Part shown: piece by piece, positions 44,742 to 54,686 of the stretch
Numbering within the stretch: position 1 is the stretch's first letter
Layout: each line of letters begins with the position of its first letter
Source: Prionace glauca
Lineage: Eukaryota; Chordata; Chondrichthyes; Carcharhiniformes; Carcharhinidae
NCBI GenBank assembly: GCA_037974335.1
Contig: CM075760.1
Location: 64,238,515 to 64,302,514, forward strand
Length of the DNA stretch: 64,000 bases
Direction: 5' to 3'
Notes under the pieces: model-generated
What the model was told of the DNA's origin: nothing
The model's database searches: none
Seen by the model: the letters and a program-made list of their open reading frames with translations, nothing else
Program-made: the position numbers and the translations under genes

Positions 44742-45132
44742 ATCTGCCTGATTCTCCCAGATACTGATTACAGGAATGTGCACAGCGCCAATTGTCCGCA
44801 CTCACACACTCCTTCCTGTCTGTTAAGATTTGAAATTGTTTATATTTTCACATTGGCTTCCAGTGTGATGAAACAGAGCTGTGATAAGCTGATGTTGTTC
44901 AGTGGATTTACTGCAGTAAGGTTTATGTCAGTTCGATGCAAACATTGGTGTTTGAATGTGGTCAGTTACGGTGAAATTTAATGCAGTGGAAAGTAGCCTA
45001 CTCGCTTTTACAGGAGGAACCAGCAAGGGAAATATATATACGAATAATTGTGCAACGGGACTGATATTTCTCCCTGCTGTTCAAATTGGCACAAGTATTG
45101 ATCCACGATTTTCAGGCTGTGCGCACGTGTTT

Positions 45133-45204
45133 GGTTCTGTGGTGTAATGGTGAGCACTCTAGACTCTGAATCCAGCGATCCGAGTTCAAATCTCGGCAGA
45201 ACCT
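45133..45204 (+). tRNA. tRNA-Gln (CTG), right arm
   Basis: 72 nt. Acceptor GGTTCTG/CAGAACC pairs perfectly. The anticodon loop is CTCTGAA. The anticodon stem is CTAGA/TCCAG with one A-C mismatch that the left copy lacks. A TTTT run lies at 45207-45210. Probably functional. Confidence 0.9.
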
Positions 45205-45474
45205 TGTTTTAATTTGCAAATACAGATGATGGATTGGCCGAAGGGCGTTTCATTTAAATTTATCACCAAATCCTAATCGAGAGGAGAATTTGCCAGCCCG
45301 TTCAACTGCTGTTACTCAATTCAAGGGCAATTAGAGATTATCGTAAATGAATAAAGACAATCCCAATAATGGACCTTTTCCTCACAAGTAAAAACAAACT
45401 TTTTGACAATGTTTCTGCCTGAAACTTTCGAAACGCCGAGCTAATATGTAACAACTATCCCACTTTTACATGTA

Positions 45475-45536
45475 GGCTAGTGGCGCAATGGATAACGCGT
45501 CTGACTATCGCTCAGAAGACTCCTGGTTAGCTCAGA
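45475..45536 (+). pseudogene. tRNA-Arg pseudogene (right arm)
   Basis: GGCTAGTGGCGCAATGGATA, then ACGCGTCTGACTATCGCTCA and GAAGACTCCTGGTTAGCTCA. About 12 bases covering the 5' half of the T arm are missing, and the anticodon region is altered (loop CTATCGC). The left copy lost other parts, so decay went separate ways. Confidence 0.78.
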
Positions 45537-46164
45537 ACACACCTTTAAAAGGCGTTCACAAATTCCTTGTTACTTTCGATGAAAAAGGTATTTAACAGCT
45601 TTATACTTATTCAGACAAATGCTGCCAAGCATATTTTCAGCTTCTCTGGAGAAAGTAATATTCGGAAATTGCTAATGAACAGCAACCGACTATTTTAAGT
45701 TTTTTTCGGAAAAAAAAACCTTCAATAAGATTAGGATATTAAATAAATGCTAACCTCAAATACATTTTGGACAAAATTAAACATGTCTTTGTGAATTTAC
45801 ACAATTTTGTCATTTTTTTCCATAAAAATCAGCATTTCTGATTTTGGAGAAAGCATTTCAAGCTGAGGTCAGTGCAAAGATAATATGACTGTAATATCGA
45901 GATTCTGATAATATTCAGCACCAAACTGAAATCATACAGACTTCCCTCACCCTAGCATGTTTCAGATGGTGATTAACTATGTTAGTCTGCACCTAAACCT
46001 ATTAAATTGTCTTGTAGACTGGATGACTTGCTGAAATGTGCAGGTGTCAAAATAGGAAAGTTTCTTTTCTGGCAATGCATCAAACAATTTATCATTTTTT
46101 ATTTGACACAAAGCATTTGAGGCCGAGGCCAGAGCGAAGATACTATGGGTGTAACATCGAGATT

Positions 46165-46490
46165 CAGATAATGTTCAGGAACAAAATGGCCCGGCCGATG
46201 AAGGTATGCTTTCAGGTGCAAGGGGCAAGGTTTAAAGGAGATGGACATGATAGATTTTTTGCACAGAGAGTAGTGGGTTCCTGGAACTCGCTGCCGGGGA
46301 GAGATAGTAGAAGCGGATGCAGTTGTGACTTTTAAGTCAATTAACAAATACATAAATAGGATGGGAATAGAGGGATATGGTCCCGGAAGGATAGTGTGTT
46401 TTAGATGAGTCGGGCAGCATGGTCAGTGAAGGTTTGAAGGGCCGAAGGGCATGTCCCTGTGCTGTAACTTTCTCTGTTCTTTGTACTGCC
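46165..46490 (+). mobile_element. CR1-like LINE 3' fragment (right arm copy)
   Basis: Encodes ARFKGDGHDRFFAQRVVGSW then NSLPGRDSRSGCSCDF, followed by a UTR with GGGCCGAAGGGCATGTCCCT. Partner of 30.94-31.27 kb. Confidence 0.82.
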
Positions 46491-46849
46491 ATTTTTCTTT
46501 ACCCAAAACTGAGCCTCAGACTCTGTAGCTCTATATTTAACCACTCCATCTCTGACATCTTCTCCACTCACACAACCCTGTGAGATGTCTGTACTGATCT
46601 TATTGTGGCATCATGAGCGTTCCACATACAACATGACTTGTATCTATAAATTCTCATCTTGAACATTTCAATTGAAATTTCAGGGCGAGTAGAGCTTTTT
46701 GAGCAGAATGGTTCAGATTCCCATCCTCCTTAATGTGAACAAGTTGTTTCTGATTTCCCTACAGAGGTTGTCTATTAAACAATCACTGAACACAGGGGGT
46801 GAATGTGAGAAGCTGAAGTTTCCAGTTGAAGAGGTTCCCGGTGTCTCTG

Positions 46850-47250
46850 AGCAGCTGAACTGGGGAAGCCTTTGGGCAGAGACTGCGCTGCTGCTATTTC
46901 CCTTCCTGACCACCGGGGGTCGCTGTAACACGTCAGGGCGCTGCTCCTCCCAGTGTCACCTCTTGCCCACTCTGGTCCGGCCGCTGCTCGTTGGCGGAAC
47001 ATCCGGGTCCTGAAAAGAGGCGGGGACAGCCGCCATGTTTCCGTGACGTCACCATCAGCCCCCCCCCCCCCCCCGTCGAGTAATAAGCGATGGTTCAGAA
47101 ATGTAGAAAGTGAGAGAAATTCCCACCCGGAAATCCCGCCCGGAGCGGAATTAAAATTAAATAAAATACATATTTTTATAAAGAGGCAGGTGGCGGAACC
47201 GCGCATGTGCTGTCGTATTTTCCCAGAGCGCACCGCGCGGGAATGATTTA
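46850..47250. promoter_or_regulatory. CpG-rich promoter-like block, inner (right arm)
   Basis: Contains CCGCCATGTTTCCGTGACGT with the CRE palindrome TGACGTCA (47044-47051), a C run, and GCGCATGTGC plus GCGCACCGCGCGGG near 47.20-47.24 kb. It mirrors the left-arm block. Confidence 0.5.
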
Positions 47251-47399
47251 AAAACAGACGGAATAAAAAACAGAAACGATTTTCCCGAATGGAAAAGAAC
47301 CGAAAGTCTGACGGGTGAGGAGGTGAATAATAATCATCAAGATTCAAAATATTAAAAGATTAAAATGTAACTCCCTGGGCGCATGTGCGGGAGGTGAAT

Positions 47400-47560
47400 T
47401 CCCCCAGAGTGCAGCGCGTGGGACGCCGTCTCCCCTGGCAACGCAAGATGGACGCCGGCCGTCTCCCCTGGCAACGCAAGATGGCCGCCGCCGGCGGTGA
47501 GTGATTGTGGCGCAGGCGCAGTGAGGTCTGCCTGCAGCCCATTGTCCAGATTGCCCCCCA
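47400..47560 (+). promoter_or_regulatory. CpG-rich promoter and possible first exon, outer (right arm)
   Basis: A 33-bp unit with TCCCCTGGCAACGCAAGATG (half X-box plus YY1-like CAAGATGG) occurs twice in tandem (47428-47460, 47461-47493). The second copy runs into GCCGGCG|GTGAGT, a consensus 5' splice donor at 47496/47497, and TGGCGCAGGCGCAG (NRF1-like) follows. This looks like the start of a + strand non-coding first exon. No downstream exon is identified. Confidence 0.5.
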
Positions 47561-47734
47561 GTGGATGTGGTGGGGATGGTGCAGCAGATGGAGCAACAAT
47601 CCCAGTTTCAATTGGGGGAGAGAAGCTGCAATGCTGCTCCCTGTTGTTCACTCCTCTCCCCAGTCTCAGCATTGCAGAGTGTTTAAACAAGAGGGTGCAT
47701 TGTCACTGCGGCACCGAGACCTGCAGTTTAAGTT

Positions 47735-48030
47735 TATTTATTAGTGTTACTAACAAGTAGGCTTACATTAACACTGCAATTCCTGTGAATATTCCCGAGT
47801 CGCCACATTCCTGTTCAGAAACACTGATGGAGAATTTAGCATGGCCAATGCATCTAACCAGCACGACTTTTGGACTGCTGGAGGAAAGCAGAGCATCTGG
47901 AGGAAACCCGTGCAGACATGGGGAGAATGTGCAAACTCTACACATACACTGACCCAAGCTGGGAATAGAATTTGGGGCCCTTGTGCTGTGAGGCAGCAAT
48001 GCTAACCACCGTGCCACTGTGTTGCAACAC
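47735..48030 (-). repeat. tRNA-type SINE (family A)
   Basis: Near full-length copy on the - strand: head GTGGCACGGTGGTTAGCATT, body GGGTTTCCTCCAGATGCTC, tail with TAAGCCTACTTGTTAGTAAC. Abuts the outer end of the right arm. Confidence 0.75.
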
Positions 48031-48119
48031 TCTCCCCCAGTTATCAAACTACCCCCCCCCCCCCCACAATTATAAACATAAAATCCCGACAGCGCATCAA
48101 ATCTATGTCAACAGAACAT

Positions 48120-48223
48120 TTTACCCTATTCCCATAACCCCACATTACTCTCGAATCCCCCTAACCTTCACATCTTTGGACATTAAGGGAGAATTTAGCA
48201 CGGTCAATCTGCATAGCCTGCCC
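48120..48223 (-). repeat. SINE family A, 3' part, cut by a LINE
   Basis: Carries GAGAATTTAGCACGGTCAAT. The remainder of the same SINE resumes at 48768-48890. Confidence 0.65.
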
Positions 48224-48767
48224 ATCTTTGAGACCCCACAGATATTCTCGTCACCCTATTATAGAAAGGATATTATTAAACTAGAAAGAATGCAGAAAAG
48301 ATTTATTAGGATGTTACTGGGACTTGATGGATTGAGTTACAAGGAGAAGCTGGATAGACTGTGACTTTTTTCACTGGAGCATAAGAGGCTGAGGGGTAAT
48401 CTTATAGAGGTCTATAAAATAATGAGGGGCAGATCAGCTCGATAGTCAATATCTTTTCCCAAAGTTAGGGGAGTCTAAAACTAGAGGGCCTACGTTTAAG
48501 ATGGGAGGGGAAAGATACAAAAGTGTCCAGAGGAGATTTTTTTTCACACAGAGGGTGGGGAGTGTCTAGAACAAGCTGCCAGACATAGTCGTAGAGATGG
48601 GTACAATTTTGTCTTTTAAAATGCATTTAGACAGTTACATGGGTGTGATAGCGAGTGGGATATGGGCCAAATACAAGCAATTGGGATTAGCTTAGGGGTT
48701 TTTAAAAAGGGCAGCATGGAGCAGTTGGGCTGAAGGGCCTGTTTCCATGCTGTAAACCTCTATGATT
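48224..48767 (+). mobile_element. CR1-like LINE 3' end inserted in a SINE
   Basis: The + strand reads SSPYYRKDIIKLERMQKRFI, RMLLGLDGLSYKEKLDRL and a decayed C-terminus, with tail GGGCCTGTTTCCATGCTGTA ending CTATGATTCTA. Flanked on both sides by halves of one SINE. Confidence 0.8.
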
Positions 48768-48890
48768 CTATATGGGAGGAACATGAAAATCCCACACAGA
48801 CAATGACCCGAGGCTGGAATTGAACATGGGTTCTTGGCACGAGGAGGCTGCAGTGCTAACCACTGTGATAATGTGCTGCCACTCAGGCAA
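48768..48890 (-). repeat. SINE family A, 5' part, cut by a LINE
   Basis: Resumes with TATGGGAGGAACATGAAAAT and ends at the tRNA-like head ATTATCACAGTGGTTAGCAC on the - strand. Confidence 0.65.
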
Positions 48891-49079
48891 GTGTATTTGG
48901 CGGAGCACAGGACAGGTGGGGGGGGGTGATGATTTCTTGCTCACTTTGATGAGAGGAGGGCTGGAAATCAGTCAAAAAACAATCAGTTTCGCATCAACAT
49001 TTTCCTTCATTCCTGCTCTTGTTACTAATTAAAAACCAGCTCACTCCTCCATTCTGCCCATCAATGGGGCTAACAGAAA

Positions 49080-50040
49080 GCAGGGGAAAGGTTGTGGCAC
49101 AGAAAGAGGCCATTCAGCCCATCACATCTTCACCAGCTTGGGAAATAAAGACTTGCCATTCATTCTAATCGCCGTTTCCAGCCATCCAGTCCCTAGCCCC
49201 CCTTACTACAGGTTCCAGCATTTCAGCTATAGATCTGTGTGCGATGCGAGTGAGCCAAGAGATTTCTGGCTGAACCATCAGTTTAGGCAGCGAATTCCAG
49301 ACACCCACCATCCCTTGAATGTGGACCCTTTTCCTAATGCCCCCTCTAATCCTTCCACCTATCCCTTTATATCTGTGCAGCCCCCACTAACTCCCCTCCC
49401 ACCTCCCCCAAACCCACCCACCCACAATAAGTGACCTTTCTCTGCTCAGGGGAAACAGGCCTTTTCTATCCACCCTGTCTTGGCTCCCTCATAATTTTGG
49501 ACACCTCAGTTCAGTCCCCCACAGCCTCCTCTGCTCTGAGGAAAATAAACCTTGGCAGGGGCAGCACGGTAGCACAGTGGTTAGCACTGCTGCTTCACAG
49601 CTCCAGGGTCCTGGGTTCGATTCCCGGCTCGGGTCACTACCTGTGTGGAGTTTGCACATTCTCCTCGTGTCTGCGTGGGTTTCCTCCGGGTGCTCCGGTT
49701 TCCTCCCACAGTCCAAAGATGGGCGGGTTAGGTTCATTGGCGATGTTAAAATTGCCCCTTAGTGTCCTGGGATGTGTAGGTTAGAGGGATTAGCAGGTAA
49801 ATGTGTATGGATATGGGGATAGGATCTGGGTGGGATTGTGTTCGGTGCAGACTCGATGGGCCGAAGGGTCTGTTTCTGCACTGTAGGGTTCTATGTAAAG
49901 TCTATGTAATCCAGTCTTTCCTCATCACTACAATTCCCCAGCCCTGGCAACACTGTTGTAAATCCAAATGGTTATCCAATCCGACTAAACTGTCCATTTA
50001 ACATTGTCCCATCGCCAACTGTGAACAACCACCAGATACT
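49080..50040 (-). repeat. LINE 3' end split by a SINE
   Basis: 49.08-49.56 kb and 49.91-50.04 kb read as one - strand LINE end (AAAGAGGCCATTCAGCCCAT at one end, CCAGTCTTTCCTCATCACTA after the break). The + strand SINE at 49.56-49.91 kb interrupts it. Confidence 0.65.
49558..49910 (+). repeat. tRNA-type SINE (family A), full-length reference copy
   Basis: Head GGGCAGCACGGTAGCACAGT with A box, B box GGTTCGATTCCC at about 49615-49626, body GTGGGTTTCCTCCGGGTGCT, and tail GGGCCGAAGGGTCTGTTTCT ending GTAGGGTTCTATG. The best preserved SINE in the window. Confidence 0.85.
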
Positions 50041-50336
50041 GGCACCACTGTGGCACACTGGTTCGCACTGCTGCCTCAAAGGGACTTGGTTCAATTCTGG
50101 CCTCGTGTGACTGTGTGGAGTTTTCATGTTCTCCCCATGTCTGTGTGGATTTCCTCTGGGTCCTCCGGTTTCCTCCCACTGTTTAAAGATGTGTGGGAGA
50201 GGTTGATTGGTCATGCTTTAGTGACAGGGGGAGTTGCAGGGTAAATGTGTGGGATACGAAGACAGGGCATGGATGGGATTGTGGTTAGTGCAGACTTGAT
50301 GGACCGAATGGCCTCCCCCTGTACTGTCGGGATTTT
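50041..50336 (+). repeat. tRNA-type SINE (family A), second copy
   Basis: Same architecture with more change: CACTGTGGCACACTGGTTCG head, GGATTTCCTCTGGGTCCTCC body, GACCGAATGGCCTCCCCCTG tail. Confidence 0.8.
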
Positions 50337-50564
50337 ACACACAAATGAGGAACAGAGACTTTGCAAATGTTGGGATACTTATTCAGAAATCAATGGGATA
50401 TTTCTTGACATGTTCAGGTAAATCTCAATGATGGTCATTGTCCAGGTCTACATTAAAACAATGGTGCAGTCCAAGGTTAAAAGTGATTTATCCTGAAATT
50501 GGACATTGCCACTGACTCCCAATATAACCGAGAGATGCAAACTCACATCACACCCTGATGTAGC

Positions 50565-51255
50565 GAAGGGGACCCCTCTCAGTCATTACAATCTGGGCCT
50601 TGTGTCAGTAATCTCTGTCCTAAGCCTCTCTCAGTTATTACAATCTGGGCCTTGTATCAGTAATCTCTGCCCTAAACCTCTCTCAGTTGTTACAATCTGG
50701 GCCTTGTATCAGTAATCTCTGCCCTAAACCTCTCTCAGTTATTACAATCTGGGCCTTGTATCAGTAATCTAGTATCAGTATTCTTTGCTGTAAACCTCTC
50801 TCAGTTATTACAATCTGGACCTTGTATCAGTAATCTCTGCCCTAAACCTCTCTCAATTATTACAATCTGGGCCTTGTATCAGTAATCTAGTATCAGTATT
50901 CTTTGCTGTAAACCTCTCTCAGTTATTACAATCTGGACCTTGTATCAGTAATCTCTGCCCTAAACCTCTCTCAATTATTACAATCTGGGCCTTGTATCAG
51001 TAATCTCTGCACTCAACCTCTCTCAGTTATTGCAGTCTGAGCCTAGTATCAGTATTCTTTGTTGTAAACCTCTCTCAGTTATTACAATCTGGGCCTTGTA
51101 TCAGTAACCACTGCTCTAAACCTCTCTCAGTTATTACAATGTTCGCCGTGAGTCAGTAACCTCTACCCTAAAACTCTCTCAGGTCTTATAATCTGGGTCT
51201 TGTATCAGTAAACTGTGCCCGAAACTTCTCTCAGTTATTACAATCTGGACCTTAA
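50565..51255. repeat. 52-bp minisatellite (TTACAATCTGGGCCTTGTAT type)
   Basis: About 12-13 units built on CTCTCTCAGTTATTACAATC and TGGGCCTTGTATCAGTAATC. A longer combined unit with AATCTAGTATCAGTATTCTT occurs twice, so higher-order duplication took place. Non-coding. Confidence 0.9.
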
Positions 51256-51259
51256 GTAG

Positions 51260-51955
51260 AGGACACAGAGATTTAATATAACTGAAAACAGAATTGAAGG
51301 GGGTGATAAGGAGTATGATCTGGAATGCACAACCTGACAGGTGCTAGAAGCAGGTTTAATAATAAGTTTAAAAGGAAATTGGATGAATATTGACAGAGTT
51401 ATTGTGAATTGGATTAATGAAATAGTTCATTCATTTTGGTGGCATTTTGAATGTTTCCCCCGTAAGGTTTTAATATTTGATCTTTTCAGTCACAATGTGT
51501 CTGAAACAGAAGATTAAACCCTTGGGTTTGATGAACTGTCAGATCTGTTTCCTATGTGTCTGAGTAACTTGAGAACTGCAGATAACCATGAGAAGGAACT
51601 GATTATTTTCAGTTCCTCTAACAGATACACCTCAGATATCAGAAATCTCAGGAGATCCTCATGCCCTCATTATTCTCGCCATGAATATAAAAGCTCTCAG
51701 TCAGGCTGAGTTAGTCACATGTGTCTCTGTTATAATGTTTCCACTTCTATTTTATCACTCACTTCCCAGTGACACTCACCATAACACAGACACTTTAAAA
51801 TATCATTACTCCCTTACATCTTGTCCTCCTATTGTAATTGGATGTTTATTGGGCCTCTTGTCTCACTTAAGGTCAGATTACCTGCAGTTCAAATGACCTC
51901 ATAGACACTGAAACCAACCTTTGTGATTATTATTATACCAGCCCCAGGAGCTGCA
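51260..51955. other. Intergenic DNA, nothing recognised
   Basis: No repeat family or gene recognised between the minisatellite and the fold-back element. Confidence 0.4.
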
Positions 51956-51969
51956 GTTGTAAAATACAG

Positions 51970-52136
51970 TAAGAAGTCTCACAACACCAGATTAAGTCCA
52001 AACAGTTTGTTTGATAGTAAAGCTTGTGGGATTACTATCAAATAAACTGGTTGAACTTAAACCTGGCGTTGTGAGACTTCTTGCTGTGTTTACCCCAGTC
52101 CAACGCCGGCATCTCTATGTAATGACTACCATCGAC
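51970..52136. mobile_element. Fold-back pair of Penelope-like termini with 14-bp target duplication
   Basis: Two inverted copies of the terminus (AAGAAGTCTCACAACACCAG and its complement GGCGTTGTGAGACTTCTTGC) face each other with almost no interior. The flanks GTTGTAAAATACAG are repeated exactly at 51956-51969 and 52137-52150. This shows insertion as a unit. Confidence 0.75.
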
Positions 52137-52539
52137 GTTGTAAAATACAGCAGAATTGGAATAACTGACAGGTTATTGTTTGATACTGACAGTGGCAGAG
52201 TAACACACACTGGAATTTAAATACATTATATCAATAGACCATGACTCAGTCACACTATCAAATGAAACCTAAATTTTGGTTATGGTGCACTGGATACTGA
52301 CTGTATTATCATTACATTGGATCTAATGCTGTGTTCACTAACATACTGCAATGTGACTCTTATTATGTGAACAAACACTGTTTATGTTACACTCAGAGTC
52401 AGTCAGTGTTTTGCTGTGTTTTCTCTGTGCTCCATCTCCACTCTGATTGGACTGGAGCCTGTGTGTGTGTCATTGTTACACTGAGACTCTGTTATTATTG
52501 GACAAGCAGCAAGTCATTGTCACAATACTGGTCTGATTG

Positions 52540-52950
52540 ACAGCGGCGCGGACCATTGGGAACAGGGGGCGGTGCTGGAGGACTGATCTGGAGCGCTCGG
52601 TCCTCCAACCAATCGGAACGAAAGATGGGCGGGCCCAGCTTTGACTGGAGCATGCGCAGTGTGAGTAATGGCGATGGAAAACGGTTTTTGTTTTGGGCTC
52701 GGAAATCTGTTCGAGGTGATTGGCGGTACGGAGAGAGCAATGGATCGCCCAGGTGGGTGAAAACGATGCGTAAGCATGTGGTGTAAGTAGCAAACCGCGG
52801 AAGAGGTCTTCCCGGACCCAGTTTGTACCGAGCAGGGCCGCAGCTCCTCAGGTTCGCTCCGAGTTACCGTTCGCCATCTTTATTGGGGGCAATATGCAGC
52901 GGTGCGCACACGAGGCCGCCATGTTTGTGTAGGGCAATGATGTCATTAAG
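52540..52950. promoter_or_regulatory. CpG-rich promoter-like block
   Basis: GC- and CpG-rich against its surroundings, with GGGGGCGG, CCAATCGG (CCAAT box), GCATGCGCAG (NRF1-like) and GCCGCCATGTTTG (YY1-like). Possible donors are seen, for example CCCAG|GTGGGT near 52752. No coding exon can be named. Confidence 0.45.
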
Positions 52951-53074
52951 TGGGAGGAGCTTGTTCCCCTTTGTTCAGAATGGAGACACCTTGTCCATCA
53001 AACTGCATCAACCCTCTGAGTCCCAATGTCTCACTGATGAGGCAGAGCGGTGACAGAGAGGGAAAAATAAAGGG

Positions 53075-53420
53075 AAATAAAAACAGAAAATACTGTAAAA
53101 TCTAAGCAGATCTGACAGCATCTGTGGAGAGAGAATAGAACACTCTCCCCACTCACATTGTCTGTACCTTTAAGACTTGATTAACTGCAAAAATTTGCAT
53201 TCCAACCATTATTTTGTGAATTGAGTTTGTGTCTTTCTATGCCTTGTTTGTGGACAGAACTCCCACTCACCTGACGAACGAGCAGCACACAGAAAGCTAG
53301 TGGATTTTGCTACCAAGTAAACCCATTGCACTTTAATCTGGTGCATTGAGACTTCTTACTGTGTTTACCCCGGTCCAACACCACCATCTCCACTTCAGAG
53401 AAAATAGAACCAACGTTTCG
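53075..53420 (+). repeat. Dispersed repeat interrupted by a Penelope-like terminus
   Basis: The repeat GACAGCATCTGTGGAGAGAG stops at about 53134 and resumes near 53395 with AATAGAACCAACGTTTCGAG. The insert holds CACTCACCTGACGAAC and CTTCTTACTGTGTTTACC. AGAGAATAGAA and AGAAAATAGAA flank it as a probable target duplication. Confidence 0.65.
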
Positions 53421-53589
53421 AGACTGGATGACCCAGAAAGCTTGTATATGTGTAAACAGAGCATGTAAACTTCGACACCTCCACGTACCTTTGTACACCT
53501 CTATCAATCCACTTTGCTCCAAGGAGAACAACCCCAATTTATCTGAAAAAGAGGATACTGCAAGAAGGTAAAAGTGAAGGTAAGAGTTT

Positions 53590-54325
53590 TATAAATGTTC
53601 TTAAATAATTTAATTGGTGCTCAAAATGTCAGTCAGTGGGGTTAAGTGCTGCACTTGTGAGATGTGGGAGATCTGTGATGCTTCCAGCGTCCCGGATGAC
53701 TAAATCTACAGGAAATGCACCCACTTGCAGCTCCTTACGGCCAGCATGGATAGGTTGGAGCAACAGGTGGATGCACTTAGCAGAATGAAGATGACGGAAA
53801 GTGTCATAGATAGGAGCTTTAGAAACTTGGCCACACCCAAGGTGCAGGCAGATAGATGGGTGACTGCTAGAAGGGGCAGGCAGTCAGCATAGGAATCCCC
53901 TGTGGTCATCTCCTTCTCTAACAAGTACACTGTTTTGGATACTGTTGGAGGGTTATAGCCTATTGGGGGATAAATACAGCAAACAGAGCACTGGCACCAC
54001 GGCTGGCTTTGTTATTAAGCAGGGAGGTACAAAGAGCACTAGAGCAATAGTTATAAGGAGCTCTATAGTTAGGGGTGCAAATAGGTGCTTCTGTGGGCAT
54101 GAAAGAGACTTCAGGATGTTGTGTTGCCTCCCTGGTGTCAGGGTCCAGGAAGTCTCTAAAAGGGTAGTAAGCATTCTGAAGTGAGAGAGTGAACAACCAG
54201 TGGCCATGGTACATATTGGTACACAGGTAGGAAGAGTGACGATGTCCTGCAACAGCAGTTAAGGGAGTTAGGTAGAAAGTTAAAAAGCAGGACCTCTTGG
54301 GTTGTAATCACAGGATTGCTCCCTG
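53590..54325 (+). mobile_element. CR1 LINE ORF1 remnant (zinc-finger and esterase-like parts)
   Basis: Reads a Cys-rich CCTCEMWEICDASSVPDD phrase, a heptad-like MDRLEQQVDALSRM, then the SGNH esterase-like part AIVIRSSIVRGANRCFCGHE and MLCCLPGVRVQEVSKRVV. Several stops break it. These are features of CR1 ORF1. Confidence 0.7.
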
Positions 54326-54673
54326 TGCCACCTATCCACTGTCATCTCTTAAAGTAACTCTCCCCAATCTATCAAGGCCAACTCACGTCTCATAACCTCA
54401 TAATTTTCTTAAGATTGAGCACCCTCATCTCCGAATCAACTACCTCATTCTCCAGTTTGATTTTAAAAAATCTATCATGTTACAGTTGCTCATCCCGAAG
54501 GGGTCTGGTACAATTGGATTGGCAATGATTCCCTTCTCACTACACAGTACTGGCTTGCTGGCTTGCTCTCCAGTTGGTTCCTCCACATATTGGTCAATTA
54601 AACCATCCTGTATACATTCCAGGAATTCTCTTCTACGGCATTGTGGCTAATTTGATTTGCTCAATCTATGTGC
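54326..54673 (-). mobile_element. LINE endonuclease-region fragment, part 1
   Basis: Together with 55448-55605 this forms one - strand LINE piece. The - strand carries phrases such as CIQDGLIDQYVEEPTGEQAS. It is separated from part 2 by the Penelope-like insertion. Confidence 0.6.
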
Positions 54674-54686
54674 AAATTAAAATCAT

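Larger units (their letters stand above)
42402..47717 (-). repeat. Right arm of the ~5.3 kb inverted duplication
   Basis: Reverse complement of 29.73-35.03 kb. The inner edge is at TGTGTTATAGATC (about 42402-42415) and the outer edge near GAGGGTGCATTGTCAC (about 47716). All tRNA and CpG features of the left arm have a partner here. Confidence 0.9.

Noticed and set aside
50565-51255. Possible CRISPR array (regular repeats)
   Set aside because: Units are contiguous variants of one sequence without unique spacers, in a vertebrate genome. It is a minisatellite.
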